Below, piece by piece: positions 1 through 8,114 of a stretch of 64,000 nucleotides of DNA. The notes beneath the pieces were generated by a model. That model ran no database searches, was not told where the DNA came from, and saw only the letters and a program-made list of their open reading frames with translations. Each line of letters begins with the position of its first letter. Positions within the stretch are counted from its first letter, which is position 1. The translations under genes were made by a program, and so were the position numbers. This DNA is from Psychrobacter urativorans. GTDB lineage: Bacteria; Pseudomonadota; Gammaproteobacteria; Pseudomonadales; Moraxellaceae. The stretch is taken from contig NZ_CAJHBR010000001.1 in the NCBI RefSeq assembly GCF_904846695.1, positions 480,688 to 544,687 on the forward strand. The letters run 5' to 3'.

Positions 1-2
1 TG

Positions 3-872
3 CTTAATAATCATAAGACAAACGCTGGCTTTTTCAAAAGCTGTTTATTAGCGTCTGTTATGGGATGCTTTTCATTACTTAGCCTCTCTGCTAACGCTAG
101 CACTCTTATTAGCAGCACAGAATATATTGATTATGAGCTGCCTAAGACTGTCCAAGATCAATGCTATAAAAAAAGTAACTGCCCAGAGATTGAGGTTAAA
201 TATCTTAAGACTAATCATGATTGGATCAATAACATAGTTAACGCTCGTATTAATAATTTGGTGATCAATAGTAAGCCTAGTGAGTCGCCAGTCAATAAAT
301 CGACTACTATAAAAGCGGCAAAGTTAGCTATCGATGACTTTGCCCGGTCGCAGTTTAAAGATATGCCAGCTGATAGCTCAGGGTCTTATAGCTTACTGGT
401 TAAGCCTGAGTACTTAGGTCATGTACAGCAGGGTCATGTACAGCAGGGTCATGTACAGCAAGGTAGTACAAAGTCGACCCAAACTGAAGATTTTGAGCTG
501 TTTGAGATCAACTCTTATGTTTTCACTGGTGGTGCTCATGGCATGCCGCTTAGCGAGTACTTAATATTTGATGTTAATAGTAAAAAGCAAGTAACACTGG
601 CAGACATGCTGCAACCAGGTAAGCAATCACGCTTTAAAGCGCTGGCTTATCAGGCCTATAAAGAGTGGGTTAAAACAGTTGATGAAGATGTCAGTAACTA
701 TGAAAAAAACTGGCCTTTTACTCTGAGTGATAATGTGACTCTAACAGATAAAGGGGTTAATATTCGCTATCAGCATTATGATATCGGCCCTTATGCTTAT
801 GGTATGCCAGTATTAAGCATTCCTTATGCTAAGCTTAGCGGCATCATTAAACCTAGTTTTTTAGCAAAATAA
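3..872 (+). CDS. Secreted DUF3298 (RsiV-like) domain protein, 5'-partial
   Basis: The frame is open to the left edge of the window. Residues encoded before the first ATG (position 60) are Lys followed by a hydrophobic stretch that continues through that ATG and ends in a signal-peptidase-like SANA/S site. The true start is therefore outside the window and the signal peptide spans the internal ATG. The mature part has the DUF3298 layout: a conserved TGGAHG motif near codon 180 of the visible frame, then a FDV...LADML segment and a C-terminal PY(A/G)xG motif typical of that fold. The protein is probably periplasmic or lipid-free envelope material. Its function is unknown; the family includes the sensory part of anti-sigma factor RsiV, but no sigma factor is visible here. 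Three perfect 5-residue repeats (GHVQQ) sit before the conserved domain and look like a local expansion in a linker. Confidence 0.75.
   Translation, partial: LNNHKTNAGFFKSCLLASVMGCFSLLSLSANASTLISSTEYIDYELPKTVQDQCYKKSNCPEIEVKYLKTNHDWINNIVNARINNLVINSKPSESPVNKSTTIKAAKLAIDDFARSQFKDMPADSSGSYSLLVKPEYLGHVQQGHVQQGHVQQGSTKSTQTEDFELFEINSYVFTGGAHGMPLSEYLIFDVNSKKQVTLADMLQPGKQSRFKALAYQAYKEWVKTVDEDVSNYEKNWPFTLSDNVTLTDKGVNIRYQHYDIGPYAYGMPVLSIPYAKLSGIIKPSFLAK
417..461 (+). repeat. 15-bp tandem repeat x3 inside the DUF3298 gene
   Basis: The unit GGTCATGTACAGCAG occurs three times back to back (417-431, 432-446, 447-461), the last copy differing only at its end. It encodes GHVQQ repeats and keeps the frame. 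Confidence 0.95.
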
Positions 873-956
873 TAAGGCGCCACAAAAGCTATCGATAAAC
901 CGTTACAGGGTAGTTAAAAACATTTAAAAGTTAAATCAAAATCAAGGAGCAAGACA

Positions 957-2429
957 ATGAGTGATCAATTGGGTCAACAGGATTCATCGAATAGCGATAA
1001 ACAAGGTTTAAGCTGGCAGCTAAATGCGCTGACCGAAGCGCTTGGTAACTTAACATTAACCGTTACTGATAGCTTGTCAATTGGCCGTGGCACTGATAAT
1101 GATGTGGTGTTGGGCAGTAAAGAAGTATCGCGTAACCATGCCCTACTCAGCGTGTTAAATGGCGAGTTATATGTTAAAGATTTAGCCTCATCTAACGGCA
1201 CTTTCATCAATGATGAACGTATCGAAAGTAATCAGTCCACGTCGGTGCAAGTCAACGATACTCTAGGCTTTGCTAGCTTTAGTTTTAAAGTGACAACCCC
1301 AGCAGCTGGTATGGTTAGCGAGTCTAATTTGCTTACTGGGTCAGATGGGGTTAATGAAGCTGATCTAGTTACTGAGTCTAATATAGTTACTGAAGCTGAT
1401 GCGGTTAGTGAAGACGATTTATTTAATGAAGTCGATGTAGTTAGTGAAGCTTATGTAGATGCTGATGCTAGTATTAATACTGCCACTGATGTTAATACTG
1501 CCACTGATGTTAATACTGCCACTGATGTTAATACTGTCACTGATGTTAATACTGTTACTGATGTTAATACTGTTACTGATGTTAATACTGCCACTGATGT
1601 TAATACTGTTACTGAAGTTAATAGCGTTGAGACAGTCAACAGCAACGACACTTATAACGATATAGAAAAGCTATCGGCTGGAACGGCGAGCACTGCAATA
1701 ACGGACACTATCACTACTCCAGTAATAGAGCCAGCCACAGTAGAGCCAAGTGTAGTTGAAGAGACGGTATTAGAAAACTATGCGTTAGCCACTGAGACTG
1801 CTGAACCAGTTAGCACTGAGGAAGTTAGTGAGCACTCATTAGTTCAGCAACCGATAGTCGAACCACCTTTAGTGACTCCATCGACAGATCCAGTAGTCAA
1901 ATCGACTATGATAGCCGAGGTATTGGCCTCAGCAGCTATGCCGAGCTTGGCTACTGAACAAGAAAAAGTGCTTGCCGATGAAATGCCTAAACAGCCCTTA
2001 GCAGCAGCGTTGCCAGTCAAAGAGCCTGTGGTTAGCGAACCTATTATCAGTAAGCCTATGACTAGCGAGGCGGTAAACAGTGCAGCAGTGAGCGATGAGC
2101 CGCTTATCCATGAGCCAGACGCTTATCAACAGCCTGTAGTTAGTCCTGAGCATGACAAGACTACCACCACCGCGCTGCAAGAAGAAGCCGATCCAGATGT
2201 ATTGCGAGCGAAACAAGCGGCAACTGGGCAGTTCTCAGGGACCGCTAATTTAGGCCAAGGTCGCGACTTAGGTACCCAAGGCAACAATGCTATGGATCAA
2301 GCCCTGGATAACTCAGCCAATGGCGCGCATTCAGACAAAAAGCCTAGTGGCACTTGGTTTATTTGGGTATTTATTGCGATTATCATTGTGGGATTAGCCT
2401 TATGGCTGTTCAATATGGGCGGTGCGTAA
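957..2429 (+). CDS. FHA-domain protein with C-terminal membrane anchor
   Basis: Residues about 20-110 form a forkhead-associated (phosphothreonine-binding) domain: the SIGRGTDNDVVL strand, the SRNHALL turn and the LASSNGTFIN motif are all present. A long acidic, Ser/Thr/Val-rich linker follows, including an 18-bp minisatellite that encodes repeated NT(A/V)TDV. The last about 25 residues are a single membrane helix (WFIWVFIAIIIVGLALWLF) with a very short tail, so the protein is probably tail-anchored with the FHA domain in the cytoplasm. An AAGGAG ribosome site lies 8 bases before the ATG. FHA domains usually read Ser/Thr kinase signalling or scaffold secretion and cell-division machines; no kinase or secretion gene is in this window, so the partner is unknown. 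It is not part of an obvious operon: trpE follows after 369 bases. Confidence 0.85.
   Translation: MSDQLGQQDSSNSDKQGLSWQLNALTEALGNLTLTVTDSLSIGRGTDNDVVLGSKEVSRNHALLSVLNGELYVKDLASSNGTFINDERIESNQSTSVQVNDTLGFASFSFKVTTPAAGMVSESNLLTGSDGVNEADLVTESNIVTEADAVSEDDLFNEVDVVSEAYVDADASINTATDVNTATDVNTATDVNTVTDVNTVTDVNTVTDVNTATDVNTVTEVNSVETVNSNDTYNDIEKLSAGTASTAITDTITTPVIEPATVEPSVVEETVLENYALATETAEPVSTEEVSEHSLVQQPIVEPPLVTPSTDPVVKSTMIAEVLASAAMPSLATEQEKVLADEMPKQPLAAALPVKEPVVSEPIISKPMTSEAVNSAAVSDEPLIHEPDAYQQPVVSPEHDKTTTTALQEEADPDVLRAKQAATGQFSGTANLGQGRDLGTQGNNAMDQALDNSANGAHSDKKPSGTWFIWVFIAIIIVGLALWLFNMGGA
1473..1616 (+). repeat. 18-bp minisatellite, 8 units, in the FHA gene linker
   Basis: Eight head-to-tail units of GTTAATACTGYYACTGAT, differing mainly at two positions (GCC/GTC/GTT codons), encode six-residue repeats NT(A/V)TDV. 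The unit length is a multiple of three, so copy-number change would lengthen or shorten the linker without a frameshift. Confidence 0.95.
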
Positions 2430-2798
2430 CTTTCTTATCCTATAGCTCTGTTCAATGAATAACCGCTAGTAAGGAGTGCTGCAGTAGCGACTGAATACCT
2501 GCTATTGTGGCCTTAGCCTAGTTAGTATATAAAAGTGTCTCTAGAGTGGAGTAGAGACGTTTATTCGACTACTTCTGAGCTCTTAAGACACTATTAATAG
2601 CTCGGCAAACGCAGGCCTACTTTAAATACCGTCTAGTAACCCTCATTACTTATAAAGCTCGCTAGTTTTGCTATACTGGCGGGCTTAACTATGTCACATA
2701 CTTTATGGCCTAATAGCCTATTTTAATTTGTATTCAAGCCTTCGTTATAGCGTGTCACGCTTATATCTTATAAATGTAGTGTCAAGAGACTGTCGATT
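2430..2798. other. Intergenic region between the FHA gene and trpE
   Basis: No coding region is supported in these 369 bases. Two inverted repeats are visible. A 6-bp stem (GTCTCT/AGAGAC, 2537-2558) is followed by only a short T stretch and could be a weak terminator of the FHA gene. An 11-bp stem with two G-U pairs (2655-2686) lies about 110 bases before trpE and has no T tail. I do not recognise a trp leader peptide with tandem Trp codons. Confidence 0.5.
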
Positions 2799-4295
2799 AT
2801 GATGACCTTTGAAGAATATCAAGCCTTTAAACATGGAGGTTATAGCCATGTTCCCTTAGTGAAGAAACGACTAATGGATGCTCAAACACCCGTTTCTGTG
2901 TTCTCTAAAGTGCGAGACTTGAGCGGCTCAGCTTATCTGTTTGAGTCAGTAGTAGGCGGGGAGCGTTGGGCACGATATTCGATGATTGGCTTAGGTAGTG
3001 ATCTAATCTTGCAGTACGCTGATGGCATCATGACTATCAAAAAAGATGACCAAATCGATAGCGATGCAGTAGCAGATCCTTTTGATTATATTCGTCAGCT
3101 TATGAAGCAGTATAAGATGCCAACAGAAGATGAAGTGGCTGCTTTACCTAGTTTTAGTGGCGGCTTAGTCGGCTATTTTGGTTACGACATGGTTAGAGTA
3201 ATTGAGCCTAGTGTGGGCCTATCTAATGCCCCGAATACTATGTCATTACCCGACATGTGGTTGATGCTATCGATGAGTGTGATTGTTTTCGACAACTTAG
3301 AAAACACGCTATCTATCATCGTGTACGCTGATTGTAATACTGAGGACGGCTACGGCACCGCTATCCGTGAGTTAGAAAAAATAGAAGATAAATTAGCAGA
3401 AATGCCGGATTTAAATGCGCCAATTATGCCTACACCAAAGTTTGTCTCGCAAACGGGTAAAGAAAAATACTGTAATGATGTTAATAAAATAAAAGAGTAT
3501 ATCTTTGCTGGAGACGTAATGCAGGTAGTGCCTGCACAGCGTTTGACCGCTGATTATAAGGGGGATTCATTAGCCGTTTATCGTGCCTTGAGGTTCTTAA
3601 ATCCATCGCCTTATCTATTTTTGGTTCACGGTTACACTTTAGATGACCATAAACGTTTCGATATTATTGGCGCTTCGCCTGAGATTTTATCCCGCATCGA
3701 AAACGGTAAAGTGACGGTAAGACCGCTCGCTGGAACCCGTAAGCGTGGGATAGATGAGGCCGAAGATTTGGCCTTAGAAAAAGAGCTGCTGTCAGATACC
3801 AAAGAAATCGCCGAACATTTGATGCTAATTGATTTAGGGCGTAATGACATAGGTCGTGTCTGTGAATATGGCAGCGTCAAAGTCACTGAGAAGATGTTTA
3901 TTGAGCGTTACTCACAAGTGATGCATATTGCCTCTAATGTTGAAGGTACAGTACTGCCTGATAAAGATGCCCTAGATGTGTTCTGTGCTACTTTTCCCGC
4001 TGGTACGCTATCAGGGGCACCCAAAATTCGTGCCATGCAGATCATCGATGAAGTTGAGCCAGTACGCCGCACAGTATTTGGGGGCTCAGTCGGCTATTTA
4101 GGCTGGAATGGTAATATGGATACCGCTATAGCGATTCGTACTGCAGTAATGCGTCGTGGCAAAATACATATCCAAGCAGGGGCAGGAGTAGTTGCTGACT
4201 CAATCCCAGAAGCGGAATGGGATGAAACTAACAAAAAAGCCTTAGCGTTGGTAAAAGCAGTAAAAATGGCTTGTGATGGTTTACGAATTCGTTAA
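2799..4295 (+). CDS. trpE: Anthranilate synthase component I
   Basis: TrpE uses chorismate and glutamine-derived ammonia to make anthranilate, the first step of tryptophan synthesis, with TrpG as the amidotransferase partner. At 498 residues it has normal length. The N-terminal half has the family's TrpE_N features (SYLFES-like segment, GGLVGYFGYD). The C-terminal chorismate-binding domain shows AGDVMQVVPAQR, PSPYLF, the GASPE motif, PLAGTRKRG, DLGRNDIGRV and the final AGAGVVADSIPE. Two ATG codons are adjacent (2799 and 2802); either may start. No trpG, trpD or trpC is nearby, so the gene is separated from the rest of the pathway. Identification is secure from conserved motifs; confusion with PabB or MenF is unlikely because the TrpE-type N-terminal domain is present. 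Confidence 0.95.
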   Translation: MMTFEEYQAFKHGGYSHVPLVKKRLMDAQTPVSVFSKVRDLSGSAYLFESVVGGERWARYSMIGLGSDLILQYADGIMTIKKDDQIDSDAVADPFDYIRQLMKQYKMPTEDEVAALPSFSGGLVGYFGYDMVRVIEPSVGLSNAPNTMSLPDMWLMLSMSVIVFDNLENTLSIIVYADCNTEDGYGTAIRELEKIEDKLAEMPDLNAPIMPTPKFVSQTGKEKYCNDVNKIKEYIFAGDVMQVVPAQRLTADYKGDSLAVYRALRFLNPSPYLFLVHGYTLDDHKRFDIIGASPEILSRIENGKVTVRPLAGTRKRGIDEAEDLALEKELLSDTKEIAEHLMLIDLGRNDIGRVCEYGSVKVTEKMFIERYSQVMHIASNVEGTVLPDKDALDVFCATFPAGTLSGAPKIRAMQIIDEVEPVRRTVFGGSVGYLGWNGNMDTAIAIRTAVMRRGKIHIQAGAGVVADSIPEAEWDETNKKALALVKAVKMACDGLRIR

Positions 4296-4307
4296 TATTT
4301 AGGCAGT

Positions 4308-4347
4308 ACTACCCTAAGTTACTCATGTTAGTAATTACTAGGGTAGT
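4308..4347 (+). terminator. Possible terminator after trpE
   Basis: A 9-bp perfect stem (ACTACCCTA / TAGGGTAGT) with a smaller inner stem lies 13 bases after the trpE stop codon. The following bases are TAAATTAAAA rather than a clear T run, so it may act as a 3' end stabiliser instead of an intrinsic terminator. Confidence 0.4.
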
Positions 4348-4457
4348 TAAATTAAAAACTAACGGCTAATTACGATATTTTTTTACCAAAAAAAGGCAGT
4401 GTAATCAAACGTTTAAAAATTAATTTCAATAAAGTGATAAAAAGATAGAAATAAGGG

Positions 4458-4485
4458 TTGTGTTTTATAATATATTTGATAGAAT
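4458..4485 (+). promoter_or_regulatory. Predicted promoter of the tRNA-tuf cluster
   Basis: A TTGTGT -35 box and a TAGAAT -10 box are separated by 16 bases, ending 22 bases before the first tRNA. An overlapping TATAAT within the spacer is an alternative -10. Prediction by eye only. Confidence 0.45.
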
Positions 4486-4507
4486 ACACACCACTTTGAA
4501 AGAACAA

Positions 4508-4583
4508 GCCGACTTAGCTCAGTTGGTAGAGCAACGCACTTGTAATGCGTAGGTCGCCAGTTCGAACCCGGCAGTCGGCACCA
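4508..4583 (+). tRNA. tRNA-Thr (TGT anticodon)
   Basis: Complete cloverleaf of 76 bases: acceptor GCCGACT paired with the 3' end, D arm AGCTCAGTTGGTAGAGC, anticodon loop CTTGTAA giving anticodon TGT, T arm with GTTCGAA, and an encoded CCA. First gene of the array, equivalent in position to thrU of Escherichia coli. Confidence 0.96.
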
Positions 4584-4603
4584 TTTCTTTCAAAGTAACC
4601 TAA

Positions 4604-4687
4604 GGTGGGATTGGGGAGCGGTCAAACCCAACAGACTGTAAATCTGTCGCGAAAGCTTCGAAGGTTCGAATCCTTCTCCCACCACCA
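4604..4687 (+). tRNA. tRNA-Tyr (GTA anticodon)
   Basis: An 84-base type II tRNA with a long variable arm. The acceptor GGTGGGA pairs with TCCCACC and is followed by ACCA. The anticodon loop is CTGTAAA (anticodon GTA) and the T loop is GTTCGAATC. It lies 20 bases after tRNA-Thr. Confidence 0.96.
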
Positions 4688-4749
4688 TATTGTTTTAAAG
4701 TTTATCCTAGCGCCAAGCACGCTCTTAAGTCGTTTAATATAGAGCCATT

Positions 4750-4823
4750 GCGGGTGTGGTATAATGGTAACACCTTAGCCTTCCAAGCTAATGACGCGGG
4801 TTCGATTCCCGCCACCCGCTCCA
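4750..4823 (+). tRNA. tRNA-Gly (TCC anticodon)
   Basis: A 74-base cloverleaf with acceptor GCGGGTG paired to CACCCGC, anticodon loop CTTCCAA (anticodon TCC), T loop GTTCGATTC and encoded CCA. It is third in the array. Confidence 0.96.
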
Positions 4824-4961
4824 TATATGTGCCATAAGTGATCTAGATAAATACTGTCAAAATAACCACCCAATAATTAATCACGACAATCAGCTTTTAT
4901 GAATTGTTTCGTGATATTTTTTTATAAGCTGTCAGCTAATTTGTCAGTCATTTAAAAATAT

Positions 4962-5037
<76 letters not shown>

Positions 5038-5585
5038 TTATTATTAAAGCTTATGATGTTTACTTTATTAAGCTGCTATAATCTATTTTCGATATAGTGA
5101 TCGACATTGTTTTCGACATACTAGTATCGGTTGGGATGAATCGCTTTATAAAGCCTATGACATCATCAAAAAACATAAAGTCAATTCGGTAGTGATAAAT
5201 TAAAGGTGACACCGAGGTGTTGCCTTTTAGTGCTGTCAGTAGCATATATTTTGCTTTTTTGACGTTAAGCATTAACGATAATAAACGACTTTTAGCAACC
5301 CTGATGATTAGTGATAATGATTAACTAGTCGCTTGCTAAAAAATAATATTGATTTAGAGTTTTTGCTAATAATATGTTACTGAACAAAAAATGGATACTA
5401 AGATTGAAAAAATCAGTCTCGTACCCATATATTAGCTAAGTTTATAAACCTATTTACTAGATAAGCCATAGCGTCAACGGTTTGATGGTTTTAAATCTAT
5501 CATAAGCCGTCAAATAGCTATTCATTAATCTTACTGTTTATTGTTTTTTAAGCATAAAGATTCACCAATAAAAGAGGAAATACCC
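5038..5585. other. Long leader between the tRNA array and tuf
   Basis: 548 bases with no credible coding region; the only open frame runs antisense and looks like chance. It contains a terminator-like hairpin (listed separately) and AT-rich sequence just upstream of tuf in which a second promoter would fit. I could not pick a convincing -35/-10 pair for tuf. Confidence 0.6.
5202..5227 (+). terminator. Terminator-like hairpin between tRNA-Thr and tuf
   Basis: AAAGGTGACAC, loop CGAG, then GTGTTGCCTTTT gives an 11-bp stem (two G-U pairs) with a tetraloop and a short T run. It could end the tRNA transcript or attenuate read-through into tuf. Confidence 0.5.
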
Positions 5586-6776
5586 ATGGCAAAGGCCAAG
5601 TTTGAACGCAAAAAGCCACACGTCAACGTCGGTACTATTGGACACGTTGATCACGGCAAAACTACATTAACGGCTGCTATTGCAACTGTTGCGGCTATCA
5701 CTTCAGGTGGCGAAGCCAAAGACTACGCGTCTATTGACTCAGCTCCAGAAGAAAAAGCACGTGGTATTACGATTAACACAAGTCACGTAGAGTATGACAC
5801 TGAAGCTCGTCATTACGCTCACGTTGATTGCCCAGGTCACGCCGATTATGTTAAAAACATGATCACTGGTGCGGCACAGATGGATGGTGCTATTCTTGTA
5901 GTATCAGCTACTGATGGTCCTATGCCACAGACTCGTGAGCACATCTTGCTTTCACGTCAGGTTGGTGTTCCATACATCGTCGTATTCATGAACAAATGTG
6001 ATGTTGTTGATGACGAAGAGTTGTTAGAACTAGTAGAAATGGAAGTTCGTGAATTACTTAGCGACTATGATTTCCCAGGTGATGACACGCCAATCGTTCA
6101 TGGTTCAGCTACTGAAGCGCTAAAAGGCTCACAAGAAAAATACGGTCAGCCTGCTATCGTAGAATTGCTAGGTATCCTAGACACTTATATCCCTGAGCCT
6201 GAGCGTGAAATCGATAAGCCTTTCCTAATGCCTATCGAAGACGTTTTCTCAATCTCTGGCCGTGGTACTGTTGTAACTGGCCGTGTTGAGTCTGGTATCG
6301 TTAAAGTTGGTGACGAGATCGAAATCGTTGGTATCCGTGACACTCAAAAAACCACTTGTACTGGTGTTGAGATGTTCCGTAAACTGCTTGACGAAGGTCG
6401 TGCTGGCGAAAACTGTGGTGTACTACTACGTGGTACTAAGCGTGAAGACGTGCAACGTGGCCAAGTACTAGCTAAGCCAGGTTCTATCACTCCTCACACT
6501 AAGTTTGACGCTGAAGTATATGTATTGTCAAAAGAAGAGGGTGGTCGTCATACACCATTCCTAAACGGCTATCGTCCACAGTTCTACTTCCGTACTACTG
6601 ACGTAACTGGCGCAATCCAATTACAAGACGGTACTGAAATGGTAATGCCTGGTGATAACGTTGAGATGGGCGTAGAGCTTATCCACCCAATCGCTATGGA
6701 CAAAGGTCTTCGCTTCGCTATTCGTGAAGGCGGCCGTACTGTAGGCGCTGGTGTTGTTGCTACTGTTCACGCATAA
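5586..6776 (+). CDS. tuf: Translation elongation factor Tu
   Basis: EF-Tu is the GTPase that delivers aminoacyl-tRNA to the ribosome. The start at 5586 gives 396 residues and the canonical [14 protein letters not shown] beginning, with an AGAGGAAA ribosome site just before it; an upstream in-frame ATG at 5541 would add a 15-residue tail and is rejected. G1 (GHVDHGKT), switch II (DCPGHADY), NKCD and GSA guanine motifs are all present, and domains II and III are complete. Codon use is strongly biased, as expected for a highly expressed gene. It follows Thr-Tyr-Gly-Thr tRNA genes as tufB does in enterobacteria. After it there is a strong terminator rather than tRNA-Trp, secE and nusG. Confidence 0.98.
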   Translation: MAKAKFERKKPHVNVGTIGHVDHGKTTLTAAIATVAAITSGGEAKDYASIDSAPEEKARGITINTSHVEYDTEARHYAHVDCPGHADYVKNMITGAAQMDGAILVVSATDGPMPQTREHILLSRQVGVPYIVVFMNKCDVVDDEELLELVEMEVRELLSDYDFPGDDTPIVHGSATEALKGSQEKYGQPAIVELLGILDTYIPEPEREIDKPFLMPIEDVFSISGRGTVVTGRVESGIVKVGDEIEIVGIRDTQKTTCTGVEMFRKLLDEGRAGENCGVLLRGTKREDVQRGQVLAKPGSITPHTKFDAEVYVLSKEEGGRHTPFLNGYRPQFYFRTTDVTGAIQLQDGTEMVMPGDNVEMGVELIHPIAMDKGLRFAIREGGRTVGAGVVATVHA

Positions 6777-6825
6777 GTTTTAACTTACAGAGTATTCTGT
6801 AGCTTAAGCTGAACGGCTAGCCAGA

Positions 6826-6854
6826 AGCCATTCTCGAAAGAGGGTGGCTTTTTT
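6826..6854 (+). terminator. Intrinsic terminator of tuf
   Basis: AGCCATTCTC, loop GAAA, GAGGGTGGCT followed by six T residues: a 10-bp stem with two G-U pairs and a GNRA loop, 49 bases after the tuf stop. Confidence 0.85.
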
Positions 6855-6866
6855 GTGGGTTATAAT

Positions 6867-6943
6867 AAAGGTAGGTTGGTGTCGAGGGACGAGACCCAAC
6901 ATCCTGAAATATCAAGTAGGCGTAGGGTGAGCCTTGTGCACCA
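6867..6943. repeat. Intergenic palindromic repeat cluster
   Basis: GTAGGTTGGTGTCGAG next to CGAGACCCAACAT forms an interrupted hairpin of a type that recurs in genomes of this group (GTAGGTTGGGT...ACCCAACAT). It is followed by GTAGGGTGAGCCTTGTGCACC, a diverged relative of the GTAGGGTGCG...CGCACC palindrome seen again near 49650. Likely REP-like, non-coding. Confidence 0.5.
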
Positions 6944-7038
6944 AATAAGAGTTTAAATAAAGTCCTATTAGATTAATTATAGGAATAATTCATTCGATAT
7001 TGAACACTATATTTTCTAATTGATGGTGCGCTTATAAT

Positions 7039-7395
7039 CTAACCGACATATAGAACTATATCTTCTCTAAGTTTCTCTGCTTCATCAAGCTTTTCAAAAA
7101 ATAATTCAATTCTAGAAAGAATATACTTTCTTTCAGATAAATAATAAGTCTCCTCTCCCTTTAATAAAAACTCCTTAAATAACTTCAATTCTGTCCTTAC
7201 TTCATCAAAATTAGCTCTTTCAACTTCGATACCGTATAGAAAGAACTTAAGCCAATATAAATTATTATCCTCGGCAAATTTATACCAATAGTTCTTGTAC
7301 ACTCTTTCAAAAGCTACAGGAAACATAAAATTTTTTTCAAAAGGGCACACGGCACTTTCGATCCATCCCATAACTGACATTTCATTTAACTCCAT
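7039..7395 (-). CDS. Hypothetical AT-rich protein of 118 residues
   Basis: I do not recognise this protein. It is rich in Phe, Tyr, Leu, Glu and Lys and has no membrane segment or signal peptide. The second half (FDEVRTELKLFKEF, ILSRIELFFEKLDEAEKL) looks like amphipathic helices. Base composition is clearly more AT-rich than the flanking tuf and rimI, suggesting acquisition. The size and aromatic/acidic composition resemble small immunity proteins of polymorphic toxins, but no toxin gene is adjacent and this is only a guess. The gene lies between two 13-bp inverted copies of AAGGTAGGTTGGT (6868-6880 and 7522-7534). The ATG at 7395 has an in-frame second ATG five codons on; the start is uncertain. 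Confidence 0.6.
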   Translation of the reverse strand: MELNEMSVMGWIESAVCPFEKNFMFPVAFERVYKNYWYKFAEDNNLYWLKFFLYGIEVERANFDEVRTELKLFKEFLLKGEETYYLSERKYILSRIELFFEKLDEAEKLREDIVLYVG

Positions 7396-7521
7396 AAATT
7401 GTATTTAAACTATACTCAGCTAACGTCGGATGGTTTAGCAAAAATGTAACTTGCCAATCTATGATTAAACATCAAATGGCGTGTTATGTTTACTCTTCAT
7501 CTTATATGAGAGTTTGAATAA

Positions 7522-7534
7522 ACCAACCTACCTT
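7522..7534 (-). repeat. Inverted partner of the 6868-6880 repeat
   Basis: ACCAACCTACCTT is the exact reverse complement of AAGGTAGGTTGGT at 6868-6880. The pair encloses about 640 bp that contain the AT-rich 118-residue gene. Confidence 0.7.
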
Positions 7535-7591
7535 ACACAAAATCCTTGAATCCATTATTATATATAGGACTTATCTAACAAAGGAAAATTG

Positions 7592-8062
7592 ATGCTAACT
7601 GTAGAAAAACTAACAGATGTGAATGATGAAAACGAGCCTAGTGTCCGAACTGTTGCATCAATTGAAGCGATCGTACAATTGCAAGAAGCGTGGGATTATA
7701 AAGCTATTATTGAATTACTGGCGCAAGATAGCGTTCAACTGTTAATTATCAAGAATGGAGTAGAAGATATTGTCGGATATTGTCTTTATCAAATGATATT
7801 TGAGCAAGCAGAGATATTGCGCATAGGTACGCATCCTGACTATCAGAGGCAAGGTATTGCCTCACAATTATTCATTAAGCTAAATAAAGAGCTGCAAGAT
7901 AATAAAGTTGAAAATTTATTATTAGAAGTGCGGGCAGATAATCTACCAGCCATAGCTTTGTATGAGCGGCAAGGATTTATCGTTATTCATCAGCGTAAAG
8001 GCTACTACAGCCAACCAAATTATCCTGCGATTGATGCTTTAATTATGCAGCTTAAACTTTAA
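7592..8062 (+). CDS. rimI: Ribosomal protein S18-alanine N-acetyltransferase (RimI-like GNAT)
   Basis: A GNAT-fold acetyltransferase of 156 residues. The acetyl-CoA loop is clear (DYQRQGIAS, the Q/RxxGxA motif), preceded by the beta-4 strand (AEILRIGTHPDY). The RimI-style C-terminal part LLLEVRADNLPAIALYERQGF is followed by an HQRKGYY segment. In RimI this enzyme acetylates the N-terminal alanine of ribosomal protein S18. The ATG at 7592 is preferred over an in-frame TTG one codon earlier because the AAAGGA site is well spaced. Assignment to RimI rather than another GNAT rests on the LEVRxxNxxAxxLYxxxGF pattern, strongly typical of RimI. It converges on the MerR-type gene. Confidence 0.85.
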   Translation: MLTVEKLTDVNDENEPSVRTVASIEAIVQLQEAWDYKAIIELLAQDSVQLLIIKNGVEDIVGYCLYQMIFEQAEILRIGTHPDYQRQGIASQLFIKLNKELQDNKVENLLLEVRADNLPAIALYERQGFIVIHQRKGYYSQPNYPAIDALIMQLKL

Positions 8063-8070
8063 AAATTACA

Positions 8071-8103
8071 ATGCTGGGCTAAAAGCGCCAGCCTACAACA
8101 GAA
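8071..8103. repeat. Palindromic repeat between convergent rimI and the MerR-type gene
   Basis: GCTGGGCTAAAAGCGCCAGC forms a short hairpin and is flanked by CTACAAC. Its reverse complement begins TTGTAGGCTGG, the same family as the repeats near 14875 and 49611. It may double as a bidirectional terminator. Confidence 0.5.
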
Positions 8104-8114
8104 GATAAAGGTAA

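Noticed and set aside
1473..1616. Regular repeat resembling a CRISPR array
   Set aside because: Units are contiguous with no spacers and lie in frame in a gene. No cas genes are present.
1451..1665. Two overlapping open frames on both strands within the minisatellite
   Set aside because: They are repeat translations in wrong frames (Leu/Val/Thr repeats) with no ribosome site, inside the supported FHA gene.
2799..4295. Para-aminobenzoate synthase component I (PabB) or isochorismate synthase
   Set aside because: The TrpE-type N-terminal domain and the full TrpE motif set favour anthranilate synthase.
5060..5272. 70-codon minus-strand frame between tRNA-Thr and tuf
   Set aside because: No ribosome site, no recognisable domain, antisense to the tRNA-tuf unit and overlapping a terminator-like hairpin.
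5541..5585. Upstream ATG giving a longer EF-Tu
   Set aside because: The conserved [14 protein letters not shown] start at 5586 has its own ribosome site; EF-Tu never carries such an extension.
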